From JBDSGC01 sp046594105 (GTDB taxonomy: Bacteria; Acidobacteriota; Thermoanaerobaculia; Gp7-AA8): DNA of 9,875 bases. The first letter of the stretch is position 1. Each line of letters opens with the position of its first letter. The notes beneath the pieces were generated by a model. The model did no database searches. It saw only the letters and a list, made by a program, of their open reading frames with translations, and had not been told where the DNA came from. This document shows, in pieces, positions 1 to 6,419 of the stretch. Location of the stretch: NCBI GenBank assembly GCA_046594105.1, contig JBKJQB010000333.1:1-9875 (forward strand), given 5' to 3'. The translations under genes and the position numbers were made by a program.

Positions 1-1
1 T

Positions 2-49
2 CAGGATGACGAGATCGTTCATCACGCCATCATCGGCGCACCGCCTTGA
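2..49 (+). CDS. Possible C-terminal end of a gene entering from the left edge (5' partial)
   Basis: One plus-strand frame is open from the left edge and reads QDDEIVHHAIIGAPP before a TGA stop at 47-49. The composition looks like ordinary protein rather than the arginine- and proline-rich text typical of shadow frames here. It would converge on the receptor gene, and a bidirectional terminator lies between them, which is the arrangement expected for two converging genes. Only 15 codons are visible, so no family can be named. The stretch could equally be intergenic. Confidence 0.25.
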   Translation, partial: QDDEIVHHAIIGAPP

Positions 50-72
50 GGAGGGGTTGCCTGGCGAGCACC

Positions 73-132
73 CGCCGGCAGGATGCCGGCGCTACGAAAG
101 GCTTTCGGCGTTCCGAAAGGCTTCCGGCGGAA
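73..132. repeat. REP-like cluster of small palindromes and a 16-bp tandem near-repeat
   Basis: Three structured elements lie side by side. First, CGCCGGCA (73-80) and TGCCGGCG (84-91) form a perfect 8-bp stem around a 3-nt loop. Second, CGAAAGGCTTTCGGCG (95-110) recurs as CGAAAGGCTTCCGGCG (114-129) with one mismatch, and each copy is itself partly self-complementary. Third, TTCCG at 111-115 pairs with CGGAA at 128-132. None of this belongs to a credible coding frame. The arrangement resembles the dispersed extragenic palindromes (REP/BIME type) found between genes in many GC-rich bacteria. Whether it is repeated elsewhere in this genome cannot be seen from one window. Confidence 0.6.
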
Positions 133-142
133 GATGACAAAC

Positions 143-174
143 AAAAAAACGCCGGCCCCAAGGCCGGCGTTTTT
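143..174. terminator. Bidirectional Rho-independent terminator
   Basis: A perfect 8-bp GC stem, CGCCGGCC (150-157) with GGCCGGCG (162-169), encloses a CCAA loop. It is flanked by seven A residues (143-149) on the left and five T residues (170-174) on the right, so a transcript from either strand ends in a hairpin plus U-run. It lies 45 bp beyond the stop codon of the TonB-dependent receptor and would end that message. It could also stop a plus-strand transcript arriving from the left edge. A small extra hairpin, GGACG (182-186) with CGTCC (191-195), sits between the receptor stop and this terminator. Confidence 0.9.
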
Positions 175-218
175 CTGCCGCGGACGTTGCCGTCCACGCC
201 GCTTGGTCAGAGCGTGCG

Positions 219-3200
219 CTAGAAGATGTACCGTGCCGCGAGCTGGACCTGCCGCTCGGAGTTCAGTCGCGTGCCGGTGATCTTTCCGAAGTTTGAGTCG
301 CCCACCTGGTTGTTCGGCTGGTTGTATTGCGCCGTATTCAGCACGTTGAAACCCTCGAGGCGGAACTGAATGGCATTGGCATCGAGGAAGTTGAAGGTCT
401 TGAACAGCGAGAGATCCAGGATCCGGGTGCCCGGACCGCGCACCGCATTGCGCTCTTCTGTACCCTGCGCTCCTGCCGCCGGTTTGAAGGCGGAGGTGTT
501 GAACCACTGACGAACATTCTTCGGGCCGCTGTTGGGATTGCCGATCTGATCAGCGCGCTTGCCGTTGCGGTCATAAACGGTGAACGGCGTGCCCGACTGC
601 AGGGTCAGCACCGAATTGACGCTCCAGCCGCCGAGGAGGGCATTGGTGCGTGCGAAGGGAAGCTCGTAGGTGGCTGCCACGGTCAGGCGATGACGGGCGT
701 CGAAGTCAGCCGGACCCTCGTCCAGACCAAGGTTGCAGGACTTGCCGAACTGGGTGCAATTGGGGTCGGTTACCGATCCTCCACGCGAGGGATTGCCAGG
801 GAAGAAGCCCGGCCCGCTGTTGCGCGATTTGCCCAGGGTGTAGGAGGCCAGGTACGAAAGGCCGTACGACTCACGACGGCGCGCAGTGGCCTGCAGCGCG
901 TCGTAGGTCGACTTCCCGATGTACTGGATGGTCGTCAGGCGTGAGGCTACGCCGCCGCCGAAGCCGGCGGAGCTCAGCTGCGTTGCCAGGTTCTTGGCTC
1001 GCGTGCCAACGTAGGCCACCAGCAGCGAGGTATCGCTGAACAGTTCGCGCTGCACGCCGAGGCTGAACTGCTGCACCTCGGTGTTCTTGGAATTGCGCGG
1101 GATGTAGACGAGGCCGGAGCCGAGCGGCAGGTTCGGGCTCTGCGCATTGACCGGAGTGGGCAGGGCGATGGGGTCGGAGATCTTGACTTTCGCACCGGGA
1201 TCGCCGCCGAAGCGGAACTCGGTGACCACCCCCGGCGGATTCTCGGTGAGCTGGCTATCGATGCCGCCGCGGTCGAGCGAGTAGAAGATGCCGTAGCCGC
1301 CGCGGAAGGCGGTCTTCTCGTTGATCAGATAGTTGAACCCGAGGCGAGGGCCGAAGTTGTTGCGATCGGTGTCCAGAGTCGAGCGCGACGCGCCGTTCTG
1401 GTTCGGAATCACCAGCTTCTGCGTGGCCGGGTCGTAGTTGGCCAGAATGTTGTTCTCTTCGTAGTACGGAGTGAGCAGGTCGTAACGCAATCCGAGGTTG
1501 AGAGTGAGGTTGGGAGTGACCCGCCAGTCATCCTGTGCGAACACCGCATTCTCCCAGCTGATGGCATTGCGGGGGACGTATCCCGGCACGCCGGTGGCCG
1601 TGAAGTCGGTGGTTCCCACCAGCATGTCGGCCACTTCGTAGCCGCTGAAGCCGGGAGAGAAGCCGAATCCGTCGCGGAAGAAATAGAAGCCCTTGCCGAA
1701 GCGGGAGCGCTCCTGCGCCAGGTTGCGGCGCATGGCCGTGCCGCCGAATTTGAAAGAGTGGCTCCCGGTCAGCCAGGTCACGGAGTCCGACAGCTGGATG
1801 GTCCGCTGCTTGATGCGGTACTGCCCGAAGTCTCCGAGATACTCGATGAACGTGCCGTTGCCGCCGCCGATGAGCGAGATGCCGTTGGCCACGGTGATGC
1901 CGCCTGGTCCGGGGATCCCGATGGCCGCATTCTGATCGGTGCCGAAGCCGACCGGCAGGAAGGCGAACTGAAAGTTGGTGAAGCCGACACGCAGTTCGTT
2001 GATCAGGTCGTTGTTGAAGATGTGTGTTTCACCGAGTCGCGTGGTGTAGCCCTTGTTCTGCGACGTGCCGGCGCCGAAGCCGGCCTGGAAGCCGGGGATG
2101 CGTCCCGGGTCGGCGAACCGGTCGTCCCAGTGGCTGCCGCTGAAGAAGAGCTGGTCGCCGGCGGCGATGTGATGATCGAAGCGCCCGTCGAAGTCGTTGT
2201 AGGTGCTTTTCTTCTGCCGGTGCGTGAGGTAGTTGTGCGTCACTCCCGGGCCGTCCGGCTTCGGGAAGAGGTTGAGATATTTCTGGCCGACGGGATTGAT
2301 GCGGTTCGAAGGAATGATGTTTCCGGCGAAGGGCACACCGGTCAGCGGGTCATAGATGATGACCTTATCTGAGAGCCCGCTGGTGGCAGGATTGAGCAAC
2401 TCGGAGAAGTCGCCATTCCGCATCTTCTCCGTCGGAACGGTCACCCGATTGCCCGCCTCGACGGGGATGGAGTTGCGCAGGCCATGGTAGCTACCGAAGA
2501 AGAAGGTGCGGTCCCTCAGGATCGGACCGCCCAGCGTCGCTCCGAAGTCGTCGTTTTTGAAGTCCGGCTTCTCCTTGGCGAACTCCGGAGTGGAAGCCAG
2601 ACTCTTGGGCCGAACGAAATAGTTGGCGCTTCCGTGGAGCATGTTGGTGCCGCTCTTGATCACGATGGTCTGGACGCCACCGCCGGCCCGGCCGAACTCC
2701 GCCGGTGCGTTGGTGGTGATCACGGCGAACTCCTGGATGGCGTCCGGTGAAGGGAGGTAGGCGATGGAGTTGACCAGGGACTCGTTGTTGTCGATGCCGT
2801 CGATCATGTAGTTGTTGAACTGTTCGCGCAGTCCGTTGATCGAGAGCGCGGCGCCACCGAACTCCGAGTAGCGGAAGGTCTCCGCGTCGGTGCCCGAGCC
2901 GCCGCCGGAAGAGTTGCTGCCGGGAATGCCGCGGTTCACGCCGGGGGCCAGCGTGGCCAGCTGCGTGAAATTGCGGCCGTTGAGCGGCAGATCCTCCACC
3001 ATTTTGGCGTCGATCAGTGTGGAGATCTGGGAAGTGCTCTTTTCGATGAGCGGTGCAGCAGCGGTCACCGTCACCGTTTCGCCGACCCCGCCGACCTCGA
3101 GCTTGAAGTCGATGCGAGCCACCTGGTTGACGTTCAAAGTCGCCCGGGTGCTGCTGACTTTGAACCCGGACAGCTCAACCTGAACGCGGTAGTTGCCGAC

Positions 3201-3437
3201 CGGCAGCGGCGTGAGCGTGTACGAGCCCTTGCTGTCGGTGATGGCCACGCGCGTTCCGTTGGTGCCCACGTTGGTGGCGGTGACGGTAGCACCGGGGACC
3301 GCGCTGCCGGTGTTGTCGGTCACGGTGCCATCAATGCGGGCGGTGCTCTGAGCCGCTGCGGGAATCGCGGTGAGCATCACGAAAACAAATGCAAACGCAG
3401 CCGCCGGAAAAATTCTCGATCGAACCAGTCTGGTCAT
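219..3437 (-). CDS. Oar-like TonB-dependent outer-membrane receptor with N-terminal carboxypeptidase-regulatory-like domain
   Basis: The 1072-residue product is an outer-membrane beta-barrel expected to import a ligand using TonB energy. Residues 1-30 form a signal peptide ending AIPAAAQ. Residues 33-115 form a carboxypeptidase-regulatory-like beta-sandwich (DGTVTDNTGSAVPGATVTA, then GSYTLTPLPVGNYRV). The plug follows, with VEDLPLNGRNFTQLATLAPGV (about 148-167), MIDGIDNNES (211-220) and AEFGRAGGGVQTIVIKSGTN (about 246-265). The remainder is barrel strands, and the chain ends in RYIF with the terminal aromatic residue usual for outer-membrane proteins. An upstream in-frame ATG at 3533 was rejected because it lies inside the promoter. 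The ATG at 3437 has an AAGGAG ribosome site 5 nt ahead and opens directly on the signal peptide. The gene lies downstream of the GH13 gene on the same strand but has its own promoter. The ligand cannot be read from sequence; a glucan oligosaccharide is a neighbourhood guess. No obvious TonB box was recognised. Confidence 0.93.
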   Translation of the reverse strand: MTRLVRSRIFPAAAFAFVFVMLTAIPAAAQSTARIDGTVTDNTGSAVPGATVTATNVGTNGTRVAITDSKGSYTLTPLPVGNYRVQVELSGFKVSSTRATLNVNQVARIDFKLEVGGVGETVTVTAAAPLIEKSTSQISTLIDAKMVEDLPLNGRNFTQLATLAPGVNRGIPGSNSSGGGSGTDAETFRYSEFGGAALSINGLREQFNNYMIDGIDNNESLVNSIAYLPSPDAIQEFAVITTNAPAEFGRAGGGVQTIVIKSGTNMLHGSANYFVRPKSLASTPEFAKEKPDFKNDDFGATLGGPILRDRTFFFGSYHGLRNSIPVEAGNRVTVPTEKMRNGDFSELLNPATSGLSDKVIIYDPLTGVPFAGNIIPSNRINPVGQKYLNLFPKPDGPGVTHNYLTHRQKKSTYNDFDGRFDHHIAAGDQLFFSGSHWDDRFADPGRIPGFQAGFGAGTSQNKGYTTRLGETHIFNNDLINELRVGFTNFQFAFLPVGFGTDQNAAIGIPGPGGITVANGISLIGGGNGTFIEYLGDFGQYRIKQRTIQLSDSVTWLTGSHSFKFGGTAMRRNLAQERSRFGKGFYFFRDGFGFSPGFSGYEVADMLVGTTDFTATGVPGYVPRNAISWENAVFAQDDWRVTPNLTLNLGLRYDLLTPYYEENNILANYDPATQKLVIPNQNGASRSTLDTDRNNFGPRLGFNYLINEKTAFRGGYGIFYSLDRGGIDSQLTENPPGVVTEFRFGGDPGAKVKISDPIALPTPVNAQSPNLPLGSGLVYIPRNSKNTEVQQFSLGVQRELFSDTSLLVAYVGTRAKNLATQLSSAGFGGGVASRLTTIQYIGKSTYDALQATARRRESYGLSYLASYTLGKSRNSGPGFFPGNPSRGGSVTDPNCTQFGKSCNLGLDEGPADFDARHRLTVAATYELPFARTNALLGGWSVNSVLTLQSGTPFTVYDRNGKRADQIGNPNSGPKNVRQWFNTSAFKPAAGAQGTEERNAVRGPGTRILDLSLFKTFNFLDANAIQFRLEGFNVLNTAQYNQPNNQVGDSNFGKITGTRLNSERQVQLAARYIF

Positions 3438-3442
3438 GCTTG

Positions 3443-3448
3443 CTCCTT
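3443..3448 (-). promoter_or_regulatory. Ribosome binding site of the TonB-dependent receptor
   Basis: On the minus strand the sequence reads AAGGAG, then 5 nt (CAAGC), then ATG. This near-perfect Shine-Dalgarno site fixes the receptor start at 3437 and excludes the longer reading frame that begins upstream. Confidence 0.85.
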
Positions 3449-3504
3449 TGGTGGGGGTGCCGTGCAGAGAGTTGCCATAGACCTTCAAGGGGGATTTTCG
3501 CGCG

Positions 3505-3533
3505 AGTATAGACCCGGGGTGACCTGATGTCAC
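3505..3533 (-). promoter_or_regulatory. Sigma70-like promoter of the receptor with a dyad over the -35 region
   Basis: Read on the minus strand, the -35 hexamer is GTGACA (3528-3533, five of six matches to TTGACA). The spacer is exactly 17 nt and the -10 hexamer is TATACT (3505-3510, five of six matches to TATAAT). Transcription would begin near 3498, giving a leader of about 60 nt before the ATG at 3437. A perfect dyad, GTGAC-CTGAT-GTCAC (3519-3533), covers the -35 hexamer and half of the spacer, so a bound repressor there would block polymerase. A weaker dyad, GTTG-TG-CAAC (3535-3544), lies just upstream. The promoter match is strong; the operator role is inference. Confidence 0.7.
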
Positions 3534-3582
3534 GGTTGTGCAACGGTGTGAGGCTGGTCATTTTGCGGGGTTCAGCAACTTC

Positions 3583-5229
3583 CTACCGGAGCCGCCAGAT
3601 ACCGCTGCTGCGGGCCGGAAGAGAGAGGCTCCATGACCCGCGGATGCCACTCGGTAGGGCAACCCCGCCGTCCGCGCTCAGCACTTCGAAGCCGGCGGCG
3701 TCGACGGCCATCACGCCGGTGCTGGCCATCGAGTCGCTGACGTTGTGTACGACCAGCACTCGCTCCTCCGCCGTCTGGCGGAGGAAAGCCAGAGTCTGCG
3801 AGCCGGTTTCCACCAGGGTCATCTCGCCGCGGAGAAGGGCGGCGGAACTCTTCCGTGCGGCGATCCACTTGCGGTAATGCGAGAGCAGCGATCGGGGGTC
3901 GCCAACTTGTGAAGCGACGTTGTTGATGGCCAGCCCCGGCGCGTACGCGTGCCAGGGAGCGCCGCTGGTGAATCCGCCGGACGAGTTCCAGGGCATCGGC
4001 GTCCTTTTCGACTCATCGGCGGAGGTCGGTCCGTTCTGCAGGCCCACTTCTTCACCGTAGTAGAGGAACGGCGCGCCCGGGAGAGTGAGCAGGATGGCCG
4101 CAGCGTTTCGGAGCTTGCCGGCGTCGTTCGACAGGACGGTGGCCAGCCGTGTCTGATCGTGATTGGTCAGGAAGGGCGCATCGATGATGCCGCGGGGATA
4201 GGCGTTGATGACGTCGCGCAGCGTCGAGCGGATCCGGCTGGCGTTGCCACTCTTCACACTTTCCAAAACTGCCGAGGCCAGAGGGAAGTTGAAGTTCATC
4301 GGCATTTCATCGCCACCGCGGATGGTGGTGGTCGAGCCGTAGTACCTGGCGAGAGCGGCGGTGTCGGTGGTGTTTTCGGCGACCAGAACCGCGTCCGCTC
4401 TGGTGGCGCGCACATCGGCGGCAAACTCTTTGAGGAGCTGATGGGTCTCTGCAATGTCCGCCTGCCCGGGACCCGGTCCGGTTTCTACCAGATAGCGAGT
4501 GGCATCGAGCCGGAAGCCGTCGACGCCCTGCGACAGCCAGTAGCGGGCGATGCGGAACATCTCCGCTTTCACTTCCGGCGTGCGGTAGTTGAGGTCGGGC
4601 ATGCCGCTCCAGAAGACGCCGTAGTAAAACGATCCGTTGCGGGGATGCCAGGAGGGATCGCCGCCCCAGGGCTGCCTCCATCCCGGATCGGTGGCGCTCC
4701 AGACGTACCAGTTGCGCTTCGCCGCAGCGGGTGAGGAGGCCGAGTCGAGGAACCAGGGACTCTCGGAGCTGGTGTGATTCATCACCAGATCGAGGATGAC
4801 CCGGATTCCGCGCTTGTGCGCCGCCTCCAGGAAGCGCTGAAAGTCGGCGTTGGTGCCGTAGTCCTGCTCGATGGTCTGGTAGTCGACGGTGTCGTAGCCG
4901 TGATAGCTCGGGGACTGGAACACCGGCATCAGCCAGATGGCGTCGATGCCGAGGTCGGTGGTGGTGGCAGGGTCGCCGTCGTTGAGAGTATCGAGTTTGG
5001 CGGTGAGCCCGTTGAAGTCGCCGATCCCGTCGCCGTTGGAGTCGGAGAAGCTGCGCACGAAGATCTCGTAGAAGACGGCGCCGCGGGCCCATTCGTGATT
5101 CCACTGCACTGCCGGCGGCACGGGGACGGGGCGCGCGGCACGGATGCGGCCATCGACTCCCGACGCGGAGTGACAGGCCAACAGGAGCACAGCCATGGCC
5201 ATGGGGGAGAGCAGCCGGCGGGAAGTCAT
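3583..5229 (-). CDS. GH13 alpha-amylase-family glycoside hydrolase, lipoprotein
   Basis: The 548-residue enzyme should hydrolyse alpha-glucosidic bonds in starch-like glucans or malto-oligosaccharides at the cell envelope. Residues 1-19 form a lipoprotein signal with lipobox LLAC, Cys19 being the lipid site. The calcium-type loop DSNGDGIGD lies at 63-71. All conserved GH13 regions are present: DLVMNH (147-152), GFRLD with nucleophile Asp242, AEN with acid/base Glu285, and NHD with Asp358. MPDLNY (210-215) is the region-V form that, from memory, marks the group between oligo-1,6-glucosidases and neopullulanases (GH13_36-like). YYGEEVGL (390-397) follows, and a C-terminal beta domain starts near 470. 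No starch-binding module is seen. The frame stays open upstream to 5442, but that extension overlaps the divergent xylF and lacks a signal. An ATG at 5244 lies inside a hairpin loop, so the ATG at 5229 is preferred, although its ribosome site (GGCGGG) is poor. Activity could be alpha-amylase, neopullulanase or alpha-glucosidase. Confidence 0.92.
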   Translation of the reverse strand: MTSRRLLSPMAMAVLLLACHSASGVDGRIRAARPVPVPPAVQWNHEWARGAVFYEIFVRSFSDSNGDGIGDFNGLTAKLDTLNDGDPATTTDLGIDAIWLMPVFQSPSYHGYDTVDYQTIEQDYGTNADFQRFLEAAHKRGIRVILDLVMNHTSSESPWFLDSASSPAAAKRNWYVWSATDPGWRQPWGGDPSWHPRNGSFYYGVFWSGMPDLNYRTPEVKAEMFRIARYWLSQGVDGFRLDATRYLVETGPGPGQADIAETHQLLKEFAADVRATRADAVLVAENTTDTAALARYYGSTTTIRGGDEMPMNFNFPLASAVLESVKSGNASRIRSTLRDVINAYPRGIIDAPFLTNHDQTRLATVLSNDAGKLRNAAAILLTLPGAPFLYYGEEVGLQNGPTSADESKRTPMPWNSSGGFTSGAPWHAYAPGLAINNVASQVGDPRSLLSHYRKWIAARKSSAALLRGEMTLVETGSQTLAFLRQTAEERVLVVHNVSDSMASTGVMAVDAAGFEVLSADGGVALPSGIRGSWSLSLPARSSGIWRLR

Positions 5230-5234
5230 CCCGC

Positions 5235-5258
5235 CATTCTGCATCCAGGAGCAGAATG
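5235..5258 (-). promoter_or_regulatory. Perfect 8-bp inverted repeat in the leader of the GH13 gene
   Basis: CATTCTGC (5235-5242) and GCAGAATG (5251-5258) are exact reverse complements separated by 8 nt. The repeat ends only 5 nt before the GH13 start codon at 5229. As DNA it has the size and symmetry of a two-fold operator. As RNA it would fold into a hairpin immediately before the start codon, next to the weak ribosome site. The alternative ATG at 5244 begins within its loop. The symmetry is seen directly; the function is inference. Confidence 0.5.
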
Positions 5259-5271
5259 ATGCTTGATAGAA

Positions 5272-5279
5272 TTTCGAAA
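5272..5279. promoter_or_regulatory. TTTCGAAA palindrome in the divergent control region
   Basis: A perfect 8-bp palindrome stands in an AT-rich patch of otherwise GC-rich sequence, near the middle of the 119-bp gap between the divergent GH13 and xylF starts. It could be half of an operator serving both transcription units. A palindrome this short can arise by chance, so this is a weak call. Confidence 0.25.
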
Positions 5280-5290
5280 ATCGCGCGTGC

Positions 5291-5319
5291 TCGACTTCAA
5301 GAAGATCATTTGGTACAAG
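5291..5319 (+). promoter_or_regulatory. Candidate promoter of the xylFGH operon
   Basis: TCGACT (5291-5296, four of six matches to the -35 consensus) is followed after exactly 17 nt by TACAAG (5314-5319, four of six matches to the -10 consensus). Transcription would start near 5326, about 23 nt before the xylF ATG. Both hexamers are imperfect, as for a regulated promoter, but they could also be chance matches. No convincing promoter was found for the divergent GH13 gene in the same gap. Confidence 0.35.
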
Positions 5320-5348
5320 CACGAGGCAATCACCAGAGGGAGAGATCG

Positions 5349-6398
5349 ATGAAGCAAGTGTCCGGATTGGCGCTGCGCGCCTTGTGCATCCTGATGGTGG
5401 CAGCCTGCGTGAAGACGCAGGAGACTTCGAGCACCACCACAACCGCGACCAGCGCGCCGCACAGCGGGGCGGTCCGCATCGGCTTTTCCATGGACACCCT
5501 CAAGGAAGAGCGCTGGCAGCGCGACAAGCGCCTGGTGGAGCAGAGGGCCAAAGAGGTCGGCGCGGTGCTCGACGTTCAGGTGGCCAACGGCGACGACGCC
5601 GTGCAGACCAAGCAGGCCGACAACATGTTGACCAAAGGGATCGACGTACTGATCGTGGCGCCCCACAACGGGGAGATCGCCGCGTCGATCGTCGAAGCGG
5701 CGCATCGTAAGGGCGTGCCGGTCATCTCCTACGACCGTCTGATCCGCAACGCCGACGTGGACCTCTACCTGTCCCATCAGGTCGAGAAGATGGGGGAGAT
5801 GCAGGCGGACTACGCGCTGAAGCACGTGCCGAAAGGCAACTACGTCCTGATCGGCGGCGCGCCGACGGACTTCAACGCATTGCTGCTGCGCAAGGGGCAG
5901 ATGACCATCCTCAAGCCGGCCATCGACCGCGGAGACATCAAGATCATCTCCAACCAGTTCGCTCGCGAATGGAAGGCGGAAGAGGCCCTCCGGCTGACCG
6001 AAGACGCTCTGACCAAGACCGGCAACAAGATCCAGGCCATCGTGGCTTCGAACGACGGCACCGCCGGCGGTGCCATCTCCGCTCTGGAAGCGGCAGGCCT
6101 GGCCGGTAAAGTCCTGGTCACCGGACAGGATGCCCAGAAGGATGCCGTGCAGCGAATCGTGAAGGGCACCCAGACCATGACCGTCTACAAGGCCATCCAG
6201 CCGCTGGCGTTCGGCGCCGTCGATGCGGCGATCAAGCTCGCGCGCAAGGAACCGGTGGAGACGCACGACAAGATCAACAACGGAAAGAAAGATGTTCCGG
6301 CGATCCTGATCGCGCCCGTCTCGGTCGATAAGAGCAATCTCGACGCGACCATCATCAAGGACGGCTATCACTCCCGCGAGGACATCTACGGTCACTAA
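5349..6398 (+). CDS. xylF: XylF-type sugar-binding lipoprotein of an ABC importer
   Basis: The 349-residue protein captures a monosaccharide and delivers it to the XylGH membrane complex. Residues 1-20 are a lipoprotein signal (VAAC, Cys20 modified), followed by a Ser/Thr-rich linker to about residue 39. The mature part matches E. coli XylF, recalled from memory, along its length: RIGFSMDTLKEERWQRDK (43-60), ISYDRLI (126-132), IGGAPTDFNA (168-177), VASNDGTAGGAI (232-243), GQDAQ (259-263) and TQTMTVYKAIQP (274-285). Positions corresponding to recalled xylose contacts are kept: Arg55, Asp129, Arg130, Arg181, Trp208, Asn235, Asp261 and Lys281. The ATG at 5349 has the purine-rich GAGGGAGA (5336-5343) ahead and opens on the signal. 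The longer frame from 5256 has no signal and runs through the control region. E. coli XylF is a soluble periplasmic protein, so a lipid anchor is a difference. The ligand may be xylose, glucose or both. Confidence 0.93.
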   Translation: MKQVSGLALRALCILMVAACVKTQETSSTTTTATSAPHSGAVRIGFSMDTLKEERWQRDKRLVEQRAKEVGAVLDVQVANGDDAVQTKQADNMLTKGIDVLIVAPHNGEIAASIVEAAHRKGVPVISYDRLIRNADVDLYLSHQVEKMGEMQADYALKHVPKGNYVLIGGAPTDFNALLLRKGQMTILKPAIDRGDIKIISNQFAREWKAEEALRLTEDALTKTGNKIQAIVASNDGTAGGAISALEAAGLAGKVLVTGQDAQKDAVQRIVKGTQTMTVYKAIQPLAFGAVDAAIKLARKEPVETHDKINNGKKDVPAILIAPVSVDKSNLDATIIKDGYHSREDIYGH

Positions 6399-6419
6399 AG
6401 GCCGACGAGGTCACTGACC

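Noticed and set aside
22..507. 161-codon minus-strand frame crossing the terminator and the palindrome cluster
   Set aside because: It runs through a strong terminator and a repeat cluster and overlaps the receptor C-terminus in another frame, so it is not a gene.
1758..2372. 204-codon plus-strand frame inside the receptor gene
   Set aside because: It is a shadow of the receptor reading frame with no recognisable domain.
3438..3533. Longer N-terminus of the receptor beginning at an ATG at 3533
   Set aside because: The extension lies across the promoter and leader and displaces the signal peptide. The ATG at 3437 has an excellent ribosome site.
3519..3533. CRP/FNR-type operator reading of the dyad at the receptor promoter
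   Set aside because: The half-sites are GTGA and TCAC but are separated by 7 nt where a CRP site has 6, and the outer T/A positions do not match.
5230..5442. Longer N-terminus of the GH13 enzyme beginning at 5442
   Set aside because: The extra residues have no signal character and overlap xylF and its ribosome site. The downstream start opens on a proper lipoprotein signal.
5226..6395. 389-codon open frame antisense to almost all of xylF
   Set aside because: It mirrors xylF in a GC-rich genome, has no family-like motifs, and the plus-strand protein matches XylF along its length.
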